DNA from: Kalymmatonema hyalinum WJT4-NPBG1
GTDB lineage: Bacteria > Cyanobacteriota > Cyanobacteriia > Cyanobacteriales > Nostocaceae
Length of the DNA: 64,000 nucleotides
Reading direction: 5' to 3'
Assembly (NCBI GenBank): GCA_019359075.1
Contig: JAHHIB010000042.1
Location: forward strand, 1 to 64,000
Shown: positions 22,991 through 31,849 of the stretch, piece by piece
How positions within the stretch are numbered: position 1 is the first letter of the stretch
How the letters are laid out: the number at the start of each line of letters is the position of its first letter
Program-made: the position numbers and the translations under genes
Notes under the pieces: generated by a model
What the model saw: only the letters and a program-made list of their open reading frames with translations
Told to the model about the DNA's origin: nothing
Database searches by the model: none

Positions 22991-25079
22991 ACCCTACACC
23001 CTGTGCAAGAGCCTTTGCTCTCCTGACAGCTGCATCGGCATTAATAAAGCCGTAACCGTACTCTGTATCATAGCCCGCTGCACCCAAATCGTAAGCTGTT
23101 TGTGACAGAACTGACTTGATCTGGGTAGCAGTGAGATTTGAATTAGCACTCCATACTAATGAAGCAACTCCTGTCACGTTTGCCACTGCTGCTGAAGTGC
23201 CACTCAAACTGTTATCATAGCCGAACGCAAAAGCATTAGAGGACTTGGTAGCATTGGTTGTGAGAAATTCAGATGGTGCCATTAAAGTCAGACCATCTCC
23301 TGTGTTGGAACTCCACCATCCTTTATCTTGATAGGAGATGCGTGTTCCGGGTGTTTTTGGATTGTCATACCAATCTTTAACTCCCCAAGAAGCACCTACC
23401 CCTACGACATTGCCATACTTCTTCGCTAAGTCGGCAGGACTTTCAAGACTATTGGCACCAGTATTTCCCCCTGCAACCACAAACAAGGTATTTTGGTTAT
23501 TAGCAATTATTTGTTCAAATTGCGGTGAACTACCGCCAGTCAAGCTAAGATTGACTACCAAACGCTGACTTTGACTATTTGCCTGATTAATCAATGTTTG
23601 TGTAGCACTCACCAAATCGGAATCTTTAGCGTCACCACCCATAACATCGATATGGAAAACATCAGAACTCCAGTTGATACCACTCATTCCTACGCCATTA
23701 TTACTAGCAGCAGCAATCACCCCTTGAATTGAAGTACCGTGTGCCGTGGAGTTAGTCATTTCATCCAAGTAGTTGTTACTTAAAAAATTGGTGGAACGTA
23801 AATCAGGGTGAAGATTACCACCATTGGCAGCTAAGCCTGTATCCTCAATTCCCACAAGCACGTTGCTGGAACCAGTCGTGAAACGCCACGCATTTTGAAC
23901 ACCCATCGTGTGTAGGTTCCATTGTTGCCCAAACATCGGGTCATTGGGTGTTACTGATAAGTTAATTGTTTTGTCTGCAAATTTAATGGCTTCAATGCCC
24001 TCAAACAAAATTTCTTTGCCGTCATTGAATGTTATAGAATCAAATACGCGATTACCATTGCCTGGGTTGTAGACAACACCACCTGTGGACTCTACTAATT
24101 TGATAGTGGCGTTTGTAGAAGAACATGCGGATACATCCAGTAAGTCTCGCGCTCCACTACCAAAGTCAACGTTGCCATTGCCAGAGTATACTGTCCGAGT
24201 GTATGCAGATTGGTAAGCAAAGGTATCTGCCCGGAGAGTTCCCTTAATATAAGATGTCGTGCTGTCAAGGGGTAAAGGTGTACTGGAAGAAGCAGGAGTG
24301 GGCTGCTGTGTAGTGCCAGAAGTCGGAGATGGTGTGTCAACAGAATTGGGAATCGGTGGAAAAACATCACCAGATACAGGTGTTGCTGACAAACTTAGGT
24401 TATAGAAAGTTTCACTGCCCTCCTGGGGGTAAACTTGTACATAGTAAATTCCCGCATCTAAAGTGCGTATTGATTCATTTGTGGTATCCAGGTTAACGGA
24501 ACTTGCAAGCGTATTGCCGTTAACGTCTAGTAATTGCACATTTGCATTATCACTCAGCTCAGTGAGTCCTAATTTGAAGTCACTGGTGGTCTTTAGGCGA
24601 AATTTGTAGTAGTCGTTCGTGTCTGATAGACCGACCCAATCGCTGTAGCTTTTAGTTTGGGAATTAACAGTAACATTACGGACAGCCTGGAAGGAATCTC
24701 CAGCATTGTCAATAGGCGTTGCCGAAACAGCCAATTTATAGTTCGTTTCTAAGCTTTCATCAATATAGACTTGGATGTAATAAGAGCCTGCATCTAAGGT
24801 TTTACTAATTGATTCAGCATTTGTGCTACTAAAAATAGAACCATTTATGACTTCACCGTCATCTACCACACCATTACCATTTGCATCTTGAATCAAATCT
24901 GCGTGTGCATTTTTGCTGGAATCTTCCAGATCAAGGTTAAAACTGCTACGACCTTTCAGGGTAAAGCTGTAGAAATTGCTATGACTGCTACTTAATGTAT
25001 CGCTAAATATTTGAGGACTTATAGCAGTATTTAAGTTTTTAGCAGTCTCTAGAAACCTTCCAGGAACAGTTTCTGACAT
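22989..25079 (-). CDS. S8 serine peptidase (subtilase) with two PPC domains
   Basis: 696 residues. Two pre-peptidase C-terminal (PPC) domains sit at about 20-120 and 130-232, then a Pro/Ser/Thr linker, a haemolysin-like beta segment (about 275-375) and the peptidase domain. The catalytic triad is D413 (GIEDTGL), H447 (AHGTSIQG) and S629 (SGTSAAVA), with oxyanion N539. There is no classical signal peptide; similar cyanobacterial proteins may leave by type I secretion. The TGA stop lies in GTTCA at the right boundary of the tnpB element, so the insertion may have trimmed the C-terminus after ALAQGVG. Confidence 0.9.
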   Translation of the reverse strand: MSETVPGRFLETAKNLNTAISPQIFSDTLSSSHSNFYSFTLKGRSSFNLDLEDSSKNAHADLIQDANGNGVVDDGEVINGSIFSSTNAESISKTLDAGSYYIQVYIDESLETNYKLAVSATPIDNAGDSFQAVRNVTVNSQTKSYSDWVGLSDTNDYYKFRLKTTSDFKLGLTELSDNANVQLLDVNGNTLASSVNLDTTNESIRTLDAGIYYVQVYPQEGSETFYNLSLSATPVSGDVFPPIPNSVDTPSPTSGTTQQPTPASSSTPLPLDSTTSYIKGTLRADTFAYQSAYTRTVYSGNGNVDFGSGARDLLDVSACSSTNATIKLVESTGGVVYNPGNGNRVFDSITFNDGKEILFEGIEAIKFADKTINLSVTPNDPMFGQQWNLHTMGVQNAWRFTTGSSNVLVGIEDTGLAANGGNLHPDLRSTNFLSNNYLDEMTNSTAHGTSIQGVIAAASNNGVGMSGINWSSDVFHIDVMGGDAKDSDLVSATQTLINQANSQSQRLVVNLSLTGGSSPQFEQIIANNQNTLFVVAGGNTGANSLESPADLAKKYGNVVGVGASWGVKDWYDNPKTPGTRISYQDKGWWSSNTGDGLTLMAPSEFLTTNATKSSNAFAFGYDNSLSGTSAAVANVTGVASLVWSANSNLTATQIKSVLSQTAYDLGAAGYDTEYGYGFINADAAVRRAKALAQGVG

Positions 25080-25507
25080 ATGTTAATGGGTATATGCACA
25101 GTGTATATTACATCAACATCAATATCGAATTTATCTAAAGAAATAAAAATAGGTTTGTATCTTAGTTTACTAAAAAAATAGGAAAAATTTACTGAATCTT
25201 CATAGTTATGCTTCTTAGCCGATAAATTAGGGTAGAACGGTAAAAAGGCTATCCTTGTCGCCATCTCTAGAAAAAATTTATTCTTGAATCTTATCCTCGC
25301 CTATCTACGATGACTTATGGTCTGTTGGGAAATTGCAGAGAACTAAGATGCGTGTTCCAAGAAAGACGAAAAGTAATCTAAAATACCATAATCCTAGATA
25401 TTTCTTACACAACTGGGGGGTTGCGCTCAGCAATCACATCTGTTCTAAATTAGTTATTCTATTGGTACTTTGGCAAAAATACTCGCAATAAAGATGAGTG
25501 GCTTATA
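25080..25507. other. Intergenic region, divergent promoters likely
   Basis: About 430 bp between the divergent subtilase and DUF92 genes. AT-rich, with ATATGCACAGTGTATATTA (an imperfect palindrome, 25091-25110) 15-30 bp upstream of the subtilase start as a possible operator. I see no RNA gene or repeat family. Confidence 0.35.
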
Positions 25508-26305
25508 ATGTTCTCTTCCATTAATTCTCTGAATCCCTGGCTAGTTGGAGTAGGATTGAACTCTATCTTGGCGGTTGTCGCTTGGATTGTCCCCAAAAAG
25601 TTGCTCACTCCAGCTGGATTATTCCACGGTTGGTTACTTGGCGTCCTGATTTGGGGAACACTAGGATGGCAGGGATACATAGTAGTCGTGTTCTATTTTC
25701 TTGTTGGTTCTTTGATTACGCGCGTAGGTATGGCGCAGAAAGAAGCAGAAGGCATTGCAGAAAAGCGTTCTGGTGCTAGAGGTCCAGAAAATGTTTGGGG
25801 TTCTGCTTTAACTGCGGCTTTGTGTGCGTTGGGAGTATGGGCGACAAGTTCGGGGATCTTTCCTACGTCTCAAACGCTACACCCTACGCCCTACACCTTA
25901 TTATTGTTGCTGGGGTACGTAGCGAGTTTTAGTACAAAGCTTTCTGACACCTGTGCCAGCGAAGTGGGTAAGGCTTATGGTAGAAGTACTTTTCTGATTA
26001 CCACACTGCAACCAGTGGCACGGGGAACGGAAGGGGCAATCAGCTTAGAGGGAACTTTAGCGGGTGCTGCAGCGTCACTTGCTCAAGCACTCCTTGGTTG
26101 GGGAGTGGGTTTGATAGATTTGTACGGTGTCCTTTGGTGTGTTGTAGCAGCGTTCATTGCCACCAATTTAGAAAGTGTGATCGGAGCAACACTGCAATCT
26201 CGCTTTCACTGGTTAACTAATGAAGTGGTAAATATTTTCAACACATTGATCGGCGCTAGTACAGCAATTTTACTTGCCTGGATATGGGCAAATGTCATTG
26301 CCTAA
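25508..26305 (+). CDS. TIGR00297/DUF92 membrane protein, VTE6-like
   Basis: 265 residues with about six or seven hydrophobic helices and the DUF92 core: RSGARGPENVWGSALTAAL, SFSTKLSDTCASEVGKAYGR and EGAISLEGTLAGAAAS. The plant relative VTE6 is a phytyl-phosphate kinase feeding tocopherol and phylloquinone synthesis; the cyanobacterial family is thought to act similarly, which is inference here. Residues about 114-128 (SSGIFPTSQTLHPTPYT) come from a TACACCCTACGCCC-type repeat lengthening a loop. It shares the window with menD, another phylloquinone gene, but not an operon. Confidence 0.8.
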   Translation: MFSSINSLNPWLVGVGLNSILAVVAWIVPKKLLTPAGLFHGWLLGVLIWGTLGWQGYIVVVFYFLVGSLITRVGMAQKEAEGIAEKRSGARGPENVWGSALTAALCALGVWATSSGIFPTSQTLHPTPYTLLLLLGYVASFSTKLSDTCASEVGKAYGRSTFLITTLQPVARGTEGAISLEGTLAGAAASLAQALLGWGVGLIDLYGVLWCVVAAFIATNLESVIGATLQSRFHWLTNEVVNIFNTLIGASTAILLAWIWANVIA

Positions 26306-26493
26306 TTCTTTTTCTAAAATGTTGAGTCTTTTCTAGCAATTCCCTTAAGGTTTGGTTGTCACTCTCGCCTAAGACCGCTTAGGATGGTCACACTATTTTT
26401 GCCTAAAATTGTCAATTAAAATGCAATTTTACTTTTTCAAAAGTTGTATGTTGTTTTTTTGTAGTTTTTTCTACTCATTAACTTTTTAAGTTT

Positions 26494-27252
26494 ATGGAAA
26501 ATTCATCATTTTTAACCATAGATGACCAACCAATTTCTTATGGGCAAGCAGTAAAATATTTGCAAGCCTCGGGAAAATTGGGACAATTCATTGGAGACAT
26601 TCTCCGTCAGTACGTGATTGAGCAAGAACTACAAACACGAAAAGATATATTTATCAGTCCTGCTTTAACCGAACAGACTATAATTGATTTTCGCCTAAAA
26701 AATCAGTTGACAGACCCTTCTAGGTTTCAAGAATGGCTACAGAGTAACGGGACGGATTATGATACCTTCCACTCATCAGTTGCTTACGGTTTTAAGGTAG
26801 AAAAACTGAAAGCTGTTGTTACAGAATCAAAGCTGCAAGAATACTTCATCGAGCGTAAAATTTATTTAGATAGAGTGGTACTCTCGCGAATTATTGTTGA
26901 TAGCCAAGAACTCGCTGAAGAACTACAAACGCAAATCGAAGAAGGAGCAAACTTTGAGCAACTTGCTCAAGAGTATTCGCTAGCAGATGACAAAATTGTC
27001 AACGGTATGATGGGACCTGTGAGTCGGGGAACAATGCCAGATACACTCAGGGCAGCTATTGATATCGCTCGTGCCGGACAATTAGTAGGACCAATAGAAC
27101 TAGAAGGACGGTATGGATTGTTTCGTGTGGAACAATTTCTGAGCGCGTCATTAGAAGATACTCAACTAAGGCAAGCACTACAAAACGAGTTGTTTGAGAA
27201 ATGGCTAGCAGAGAAAATCCAAAAACTAACGGTAAAATTGCAGGTGAATTAA
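26494..27252 (+). CDS. Peptidylprolyl isomerase, parvulin/SurA-like
   Basis: 252 residues. A helical N-terminal part (about 1-115) resembles SurA chaperone helices; the parvulin rotamase domain (about 122-225) shows LSRIIVDSQELAEELQTQIE, FEQLAQEYSLAD, GMMGPVSRGTMP and GQLVGPIELEGRYGLFRVE. No signal peptide is seen, so it probably works in the cytoplasm. It overlaps the ABC transporter gene by 52 bp, and such PPIases recur beside type I secretion ATPases in cyanobacteria, suggesting it prepares the exported substrate. Confidence 0.88.
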   Translation: MENSSFLTIDDQPISYGQAVKYLQASGKLGQFIGDILRQYVIEQELQTRKDIFISPALTEQTIIDFRLKNQLTDPSRFQEWLQSNGTDYDTFHSSVAYGFKVEKLKAVVTESKLQEYFIERKIYLDRVVLSRIIVDSQELAEELQTQIEEGANFEQLAQEYSLADDKIVNGMMGPVSRGTMPDTLRAAIDIARAGQLVGPIELEGRYGLFRVEQFLSASLEDTQLRQALQNELFEKWLAEKIQKLTVKLQVN

Positions 27253-29924
27253 AACTTTTAGGTGAGGAATCTTCAGAAAATAGTGTGCTAGCATCTCTAC
27301 CTTGGAATCAACCACCACTGTGCTGGCTAACTCCAGAACAACAAAGCCGATTGCAACAGGTGTCAGAAACTCTTCGCTACAATTTAGGAGAAAAAATCTG
27401 GTCACAAGAAGCGGGAGGTTTCCAGTTCTTAATTATTTCTGGGAAAGTCCGCTTGCGCGAAGAAAATGTCAGTAAGCCTTTGGCAACGCTACAGTCAGGA
27501 GATTGGTTCGGTGACTTAAACAGGTTTTCTGTGGAATGCAAGGCTGTCGCTGCTAGTAAAGAAGTCGTCGTAGTGCGCTGGACGACAGCAGTGTGGGCAG
27601 AACTTTCCACACCACAAATCGAAGGATTTTGGTTAGATAGGGAAGAGCAGGACACGGAGACACGGAGACATGGAGACACGGAGAGTGAAAATGTCCCCCT
27701 CCGGGTTCGGAAGTTCGGACTCGACGGAAACCGCCAAGACTCCGACTTCCTCACCGCGTCCCCGCGTCACCATGTCCCCGCGTCCTCTTCTGGTGTGTCA
27801 ACATACCCATTTGTCTCTAGCTGGAATACGGCGGCTGCATGTTTAACAATGGTGGCGCAACAGTTAGATAATCCAGTGCAACTGGAATGGGTACAACGCC
27901 AAGTTAGAGGACAGCGACCGAAACATCTTGTGGAAGCAGCAGAAAAGTTAGGATTTGTGCTGCGGCGGCTGCAAGTCACTTGGAATGAGTTGCGACAGTT
28001 ATCATTTCCAGCTTTGTTGCGCTGGGAAGCATCAGAAGCCAAAGAAGGAAGTTGGGTGGTTGCGTATGCCCTTAAGGGCGATCGCCTGACTGTTGGCAAT
28101 CCCTTAAATTCTAATCACACCTGTGAAAGCATACCACGCTCAGTCGTTGAAGCGACTTGGGATGGGCAGTTGTGGCAAGTAGAACTGATCAACAAGCAAG
28201 AAAAATTCAACCTCAATTGGTTCACTCCAGCAGTTTGGCAGTATCGAGGATTGCTGAGTGAAGTACTGCTGGCGTCCTTTACATTGCAGCTTTTGGGGTT
28301 GGCAACACCACTGATTACGCAAGTCGTTATTGATAAAGTGATGGTGCAGGAGAGTTTGCCAACTCTCGATGTCATGGCGATCGCACTCCTGTTCACAGCA
28401 ATATTTGAGGCAGTTCTTGGTATCCTGCGACTGTTTATTTTTACCCATACCGCCCGTCGCTTAGATTTAAGTTTATCGGCACAGCTGTTTCGCCACCTGA
28501 TGCGCTTACCCTTGGCTTATTTTGAGTCTCGGCGGGTAGGAGATACAGTTGCACGAGTTCAGGAACTCGAACAAATCCGTCAATTTCTCACAGGTACAGC
28601 ATTAACTGTGGTTTTGGACAGCATCTTTGCTGTCGTGTACCTGGGATTGATGTTTTACTACAATATCCCACTGACTTTTGTGGGGTTAGCAGTCTTGCCT
28701 TTGTTTGCCATTCTGACGCTGATAGCAACGCCAATTCTGCGTAACTGGCTGAACGAAACTTTTAACCGCAGTGCTGATAGTCAATCATTTCTTGTCGAAA
28801 CAATCACGGGAATTCATTCAGTTAAAGCACATACAGCAGAACCAGCCGCACGCGATCGCTGGGAAGGTTTGTTTGCCCGCTTCGTCCGCACAGGTTTCAA
28901 AGCCTCTACCACCTCTAACATCAGCAGCAATATCGCTGACTTCCTCACCAAATTTTCCAGCTTACTGATTCTTTGGTTTGGAGCTAAGCTTGTCATTAAG
29001 CAGGAACTGACTATCGGTCAATTAGTCGCCTTCCAGATGCTTTCTGGTAGAGTCACGGCACCACTTTTACGGCTAGTGCAGCTTTGGCAAAATTTACAAC
29101 AAGTGCTGCTTTCTGTAGACCGTATTGGTGATATTCTCAACGTTGCCCCAGAAACTGAACCAGGAACTGGTTTAGTTTTACCATCCCTCAAAGGTCAAGT
29201 TAGCTTTGAGCAAGTTTTCTTCCGCTACCGACAAAGTACTGAACCTGTCTTAAGAGGAATTTCCTTCTCTGTCCAACCAGGACAGTTTGTCGGTATTGTT
29301 GGACGCAGTGGTTCTGGGAAAAGTACCCTTTCTAAATTATTGCAACGCCTTTATCAAATTGAATCAGGACGCATCCTGATTGATGGTTTTGATATTAAAA
29401 GCGCTGATTTAGCCTCGCTGCGCCAACAAATTGGTGTTGTTCTTCAAGAAGACTTTTTATTCAACGGTTCTATCTTGGAGAACATCACTCTTGGTAATCC
29501 CGACATCACCGCAGAACAAGTCGTAGAAGCTGCAAGATGTGCCGTTGCCCACGATTTTATCAGTGAATTACCCCACGGTTACGAAACCAATGTCGGAGAA
29601 CGCGGTACAGCTTTATCTGGCGGACAACGCCAACGCATAGCCTTGGCGCGATTATTTCTCTCGCAAGCGCCGATTTTAATTTTAGATGAAGCGACCAGTG
29701 CTTTAGATAGCGAAACCGAACAGCAGGTACTAGAAAACCTCCAAAAAATTTCCACCAACCGCACCGTCTTTCTCATCGCCCACCGTTTTGCCCCCCTCAA
29801 GCGTGCTGATTTGATTTTGGTGCTAGAAAAGGGCGTTCTCGCTGAACAGGGAAGCCATTTAGATCTGTTGCGGCAAAAAGGTTTGTACTGGTCATTGTAT
29901 CAAAGGCAGCAGGCAAACATCTGA
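27201..29924 (+). CDS. Type I secretion-type ABC transporter with cNMP-like and degenerate C39 domains
   Basis: 907 residues. A cyclic-nucleotide-binding-like fold (about 45-140) precedes a C39 peptidase-like domain (205-335), a six-helix ABC exporter domain (345-640) and the ATPase (665-900) with GRSGSGKST, LSGGQRQRIALARL and ILILDEATSALD. In the C39-like domain the catalytic Cys position reads SWNTAAACL (Thr for Cys) and the catalytic His position reads GSWVVAY (Trp for His), so it should bind but not cut substrate. A linker (about 150-200) is encoded by GACACGGAGACACGG tandem repeats (27650-27785). No HlyD-type adaptor gene follows, unlike the usual arrangement. Confidence 0.92.
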   Translation: MASRENPKTNGKIAGELKLLGEESSENSVLASLPWNQPPLCWLTPEQQSRLQQVSETLRYNLGEKIWSQEAGGFQFLIISGKVRLREENVSKPLATLQSGDWFGDLNRFSVECKAVAASKEVVVVRWTTAVWAELSTPQIEGFWLDREEQDTETRRHGDTESENVPLRVRKFGLDGNRQDSDFLTASPRHHVPASSSGVSTYPFVSSWNTAAACLTMVAQQLDNPVQLEWVQRQVRGQRPKHLVEAAEKLGFVLRRLQVTWNELRQLSFPALLRWEASEAKEGSWVVAYALKGDRLTVGNPLNSNHTCESIPRSVVEATWDGQLWQVELINKQEKFNLNWFTPAVWQYRGLLSEVLLASFTLQLLGLATPLITQVVIDKVMVQESLPTLDVMAIALLFTAIFEAVLGILRLFIFTHTARRLDLSLSAQLFRHLMRLPLAYFESRRVGDTVARVQELEQIRQFLTGTALTVVLDSIFAVVYLGLMFYYNIPLTFVGLAVLPLFAILTLIATPILRNWLNETFNRSADSQSFLVETITGIHSVKAHTAEPAARDRWEGLFARFVRTGFKASTTSNISSNIADFLTKFSSLLILWFGAKLVIKQELTIGQLVAFQMLSGRVTAPLLRLVQLWQNLQQVLLSVDRIGDILNVAPETEPGTGLVLPSLKGQVSFEQVFFRYRQSTEPVLRGISFSVQPGQFVGIVGRSGSGKSTLSKLLQRLYQIESGRILIDGFDIKSADLASLRQQIGVVLQEDFLFNGSILENITLGNPDITAEQVVEAARCAVAHDFISELPHGYETNVGERGTALSGGQRQRIALARLFLSQAPILILDEATSALDSETEQQVLENLQKISTNRTVFLIAHRFAPLKRADLILVLEKGVLAEQGSHLDLLRQKGLYWSLYQRQQANI

Positions 29925-30034
29925 TATTGAGTAGACTTGTTGCAATCCACGGTGGAGTGGATATGAAACCGCACCCTGTAGCAGATAAACGCAGATGAAA
30001 ACAGACAATTATAAAGTATGTATTTAGAAGTTAG

Positions 30035-30107
30035 AACCACAGATGCACACGGATAAACACAGATGAATTATCTATGTGCATCTGTGTCCATCTGTGGTTT
30101 TTTTTCA
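30035..30107 (+). terminator. Hairpin with T-run after the ABC transporter
   Basis: AACCACAGATG (30035) pairs with CATCTGTGGTT (30089-30099), with a nested CACAGATG/CATCTGTG pair, followed by a run of T. It can end transcription of the transporter unit. The CACAGATG words are also a frequent dispersed cyanobacterial repeat. Confidence 0.65.
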
Positions 30108-30163
30108 TAGAATTAACTGTTCATTATAGATAGCATTAATCACCAGTCTTACAAACAAAAGCA

Positions 30164-30625
30164 ATGAACCAAACTTTATTTCATCTTGCCTTTCCCGTCA
30201 CAGACATTGCCCAGGCAAAAGCATACTATGTGGATGGCTTAGGCTGCACTCCTGGACGGGAAAACCGCAACGCCCTAATTCTCAATCTCTACGGTCATCA
30301 ACTGGTAGCTCACGTTACAAAAGAACCACTTATAGCACAGCGCAGTATCTATCCCAGACACTTTGGGCTCATTTTTACCTCAGAAAACGACTGGGAAGAC
30401 TTATTAGCAAGGGCGCAACAGCGACAACTGCTTTTTAGAGAAGAAGCGAAACACCGCTTTGTTGATTCTCCCTTAGAACATCGCACTTTCTTTTTAGAAG
30501 ACCCTTTTTATAACTTAATGGAGTTTAAGTACTACCGTCACCCTGAAGCAATTTTTGGCAGTGCCGAGTATACACAAATTGGCGATCGCGCAGAATACAG
30601 CGCCGCAAGTGGCGATCGCCTTTAA
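30164..30625 (+). CDS. VOC family protein (glyoxalase/dioxygenase fold)
   Basis: 153 residues with two beta-alpha-beta-beta-beta units: FHLAFPVTDIAQAKAYYVDG opens the first, and FFLEDPFYNLMEFKYYR closes the second. Metal ligands of the family map to H7 and E135-like residue in MEFK. Substrate is unknown; glyoxalase-like, dioxygenase-like and antibiotic-binding members exist. The C-terminal tail (IGDRAEYSAASGDRL) contains two GGCGATCGC words, so part of it may be repeat-derived. Confidence 0.85.
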   Translation: MNQTLFHLAFPVTDIAQAKAYYVDGLGCTPGRENRNALILNLYGHQLVAHVTKEPLIAQRSIYPRHFGLIFTSENDWEDLLARAQQRQLLFREEAKHRFVDSPLEHRTFFLEDPFYNLMEFKYYRHPEAIFGSAEYTQIGDRAEYSAASGDRL

Positions 30626-30648
30626 GCTGTTACGTCTTTTCATCCCAT

Positions 30649-31323
30649 CTAGTTAACAGGCAGAATACTTGGTAGTACTGGGTTGTGCCTTTTTGAATTT
30701 TGAATTTTGAATTGCTTCACTGGAGTTGCCAACGCCTGTGCCACCGCAGCCAAACTTCTTGAGTCTGTCAGCATCCAGGCGTGATTCAAAACTGGCACTA
30801 TCACCTCCCGTCCCAGAGGCATTTGTGAACTACTTGCGGGGACAATCATCAAGTCATAAGGTGTCCAGATAGAGGTAAAATCTATCTGCTTTAACATACC
30901 AGCATCCCGATTCAAATCTTGTAGTAGAACACTGTCAGGACGCATTTGAATGCAACCTACACCCTCGCGACAGTAAGCAATCCAAGTGCCATGATGCGGT
31001 GATGAGATGGTAATAAACCGCTGCACGCGATTGATTCCTCCCAGTCGTTGGACGTAATAACGACTGACGATACCTCCCATGCTGAAGCCTACTAAATCTA
31101 CGGGTTGTTCTGGTTCAAAAGTGGCATCAATATAATCAGCGACTTGTTGAGCCAACGTGTCAAGACCCATATTGCCATCATTCGGCACTAGATCCACGTC
31201 ATACACAGTCCAACCCCTCTGTTTCAGGTAGGGAATCATTTGATCGAAAACTCGACCTGTATCATAAATACCGTGTACTAATAACACGGGATTTCGCTGT
31301 TGTTTTACCTTATTCATGTACAA
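30649..31323 (-). CDS. Lipase-like alpha/beta hydrolase
   Basis: 224 residues. Opening VLLVHGIYDTG supplies the oxyanion HG; nucleophile elbow is GFSMGG (Ser near residue 102), SSPHHGTW is typical of triacylglycerol lipase/PGAP1-like families, and the acid and His are likely D176-region and NHAWML. No signal peptide is present. The last 20 residues, encoded by AATTTTGAATTTTGAATTG-like tandem DNA, look repeat-derived. Substrate unknown. It is convergent with the VOC gene. Confidence 0.87.
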   Translation of the reverse strand: MYMNKVKQQRNPVLLVHGIYDTGRVFDQMIPYLKQRGWTVYDVDLVPNDGNMGLDTLAQQVADYIDATFEPEQPVDLVGFSMGGIVSRYYVQRLGGINRVQRFITISSPHHGTWIAYCREGVGCIQMRPDSVLLQDLNRDAGMLKQIDFTSIWTPYDLMIVPASSSQMPLGREVIVPVLNHAWMLTDSRSLAAVAQALATPVKQFKIQNSKRHNPVLPSILPVN

Positions 31324-31411
31324 AATAATGTTGTAGCGGTTTTCATCTCAGTAGAATATACGCCCGCGTCCTTTGAATGTGGTATTCTATAATATCCGGG
31401 GCAGGACGTAA

Positions 31412-31441
31412 ACTGTATGAATCCCTATCAGGGATTGAAAT
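31412..31441 (-). repeat. Single CRISPR-repeat-like sequence
   Basis: On the minus strand this reads ATTTCAATCCCTGATAGGGA followed by TTCATACAGT. The TTTCAATCCCTGATAGGGATT core matches the style of cyanobacterial CRISPR repeats. Only one copy exists and no spacer array or cas gene is present, so it is an orphan or relic, or a palindromic repeat with a chance likeness. The rest of 31324-31849 shows no gene; the small frame 31716-31784 is not convincing. Confidence 0.35.
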
Positions 31442-31849
31442 CTATCTTTACCTAATTTAATCGAGTCTCATTACCATTTGCCAAAAAGCTATGACACTCC
31501 CCCTACTGGCTTGAGCAGCATCCCTCTCAAGACTGAATACGTATTTCAAAAAGTATAAGTTAACTTTTGTTAAGCCTAGTCTTAAAATATTGCCCTAAGT
31601 TACAGTAAAATTTAATAATTAAGTCTGACTGTGTACAGGTGGCAAGTGCTGAGAGTAAAGAGTTAAGAGCATGAGTCGCTTGGTGTTAAAACAACTTTAG
31701 TTGAGAAAAAAACCTATGAAGGCTGTCACCATAACTGGTTGTACAGACGAATGGGTGGTTCAAGAATATCTTGATAAAAATTAAAAATATTCCGTGATTT
31801 TTTCAGGATTGCGGTCATATTCCAGGTATAAGAGGCAGGAGAAATTGTA

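Noticed and set aside
31412-31441. A CRISPR array
   Set aside because: Only one repeat-like unit, with no second copy at spacer distance and no cas gene in the window.
31716-31784. A 22-codon frame MKAVTITGCTDEWVV...
   Set aside because: Too short, with a weak upstream site and no supporting context.
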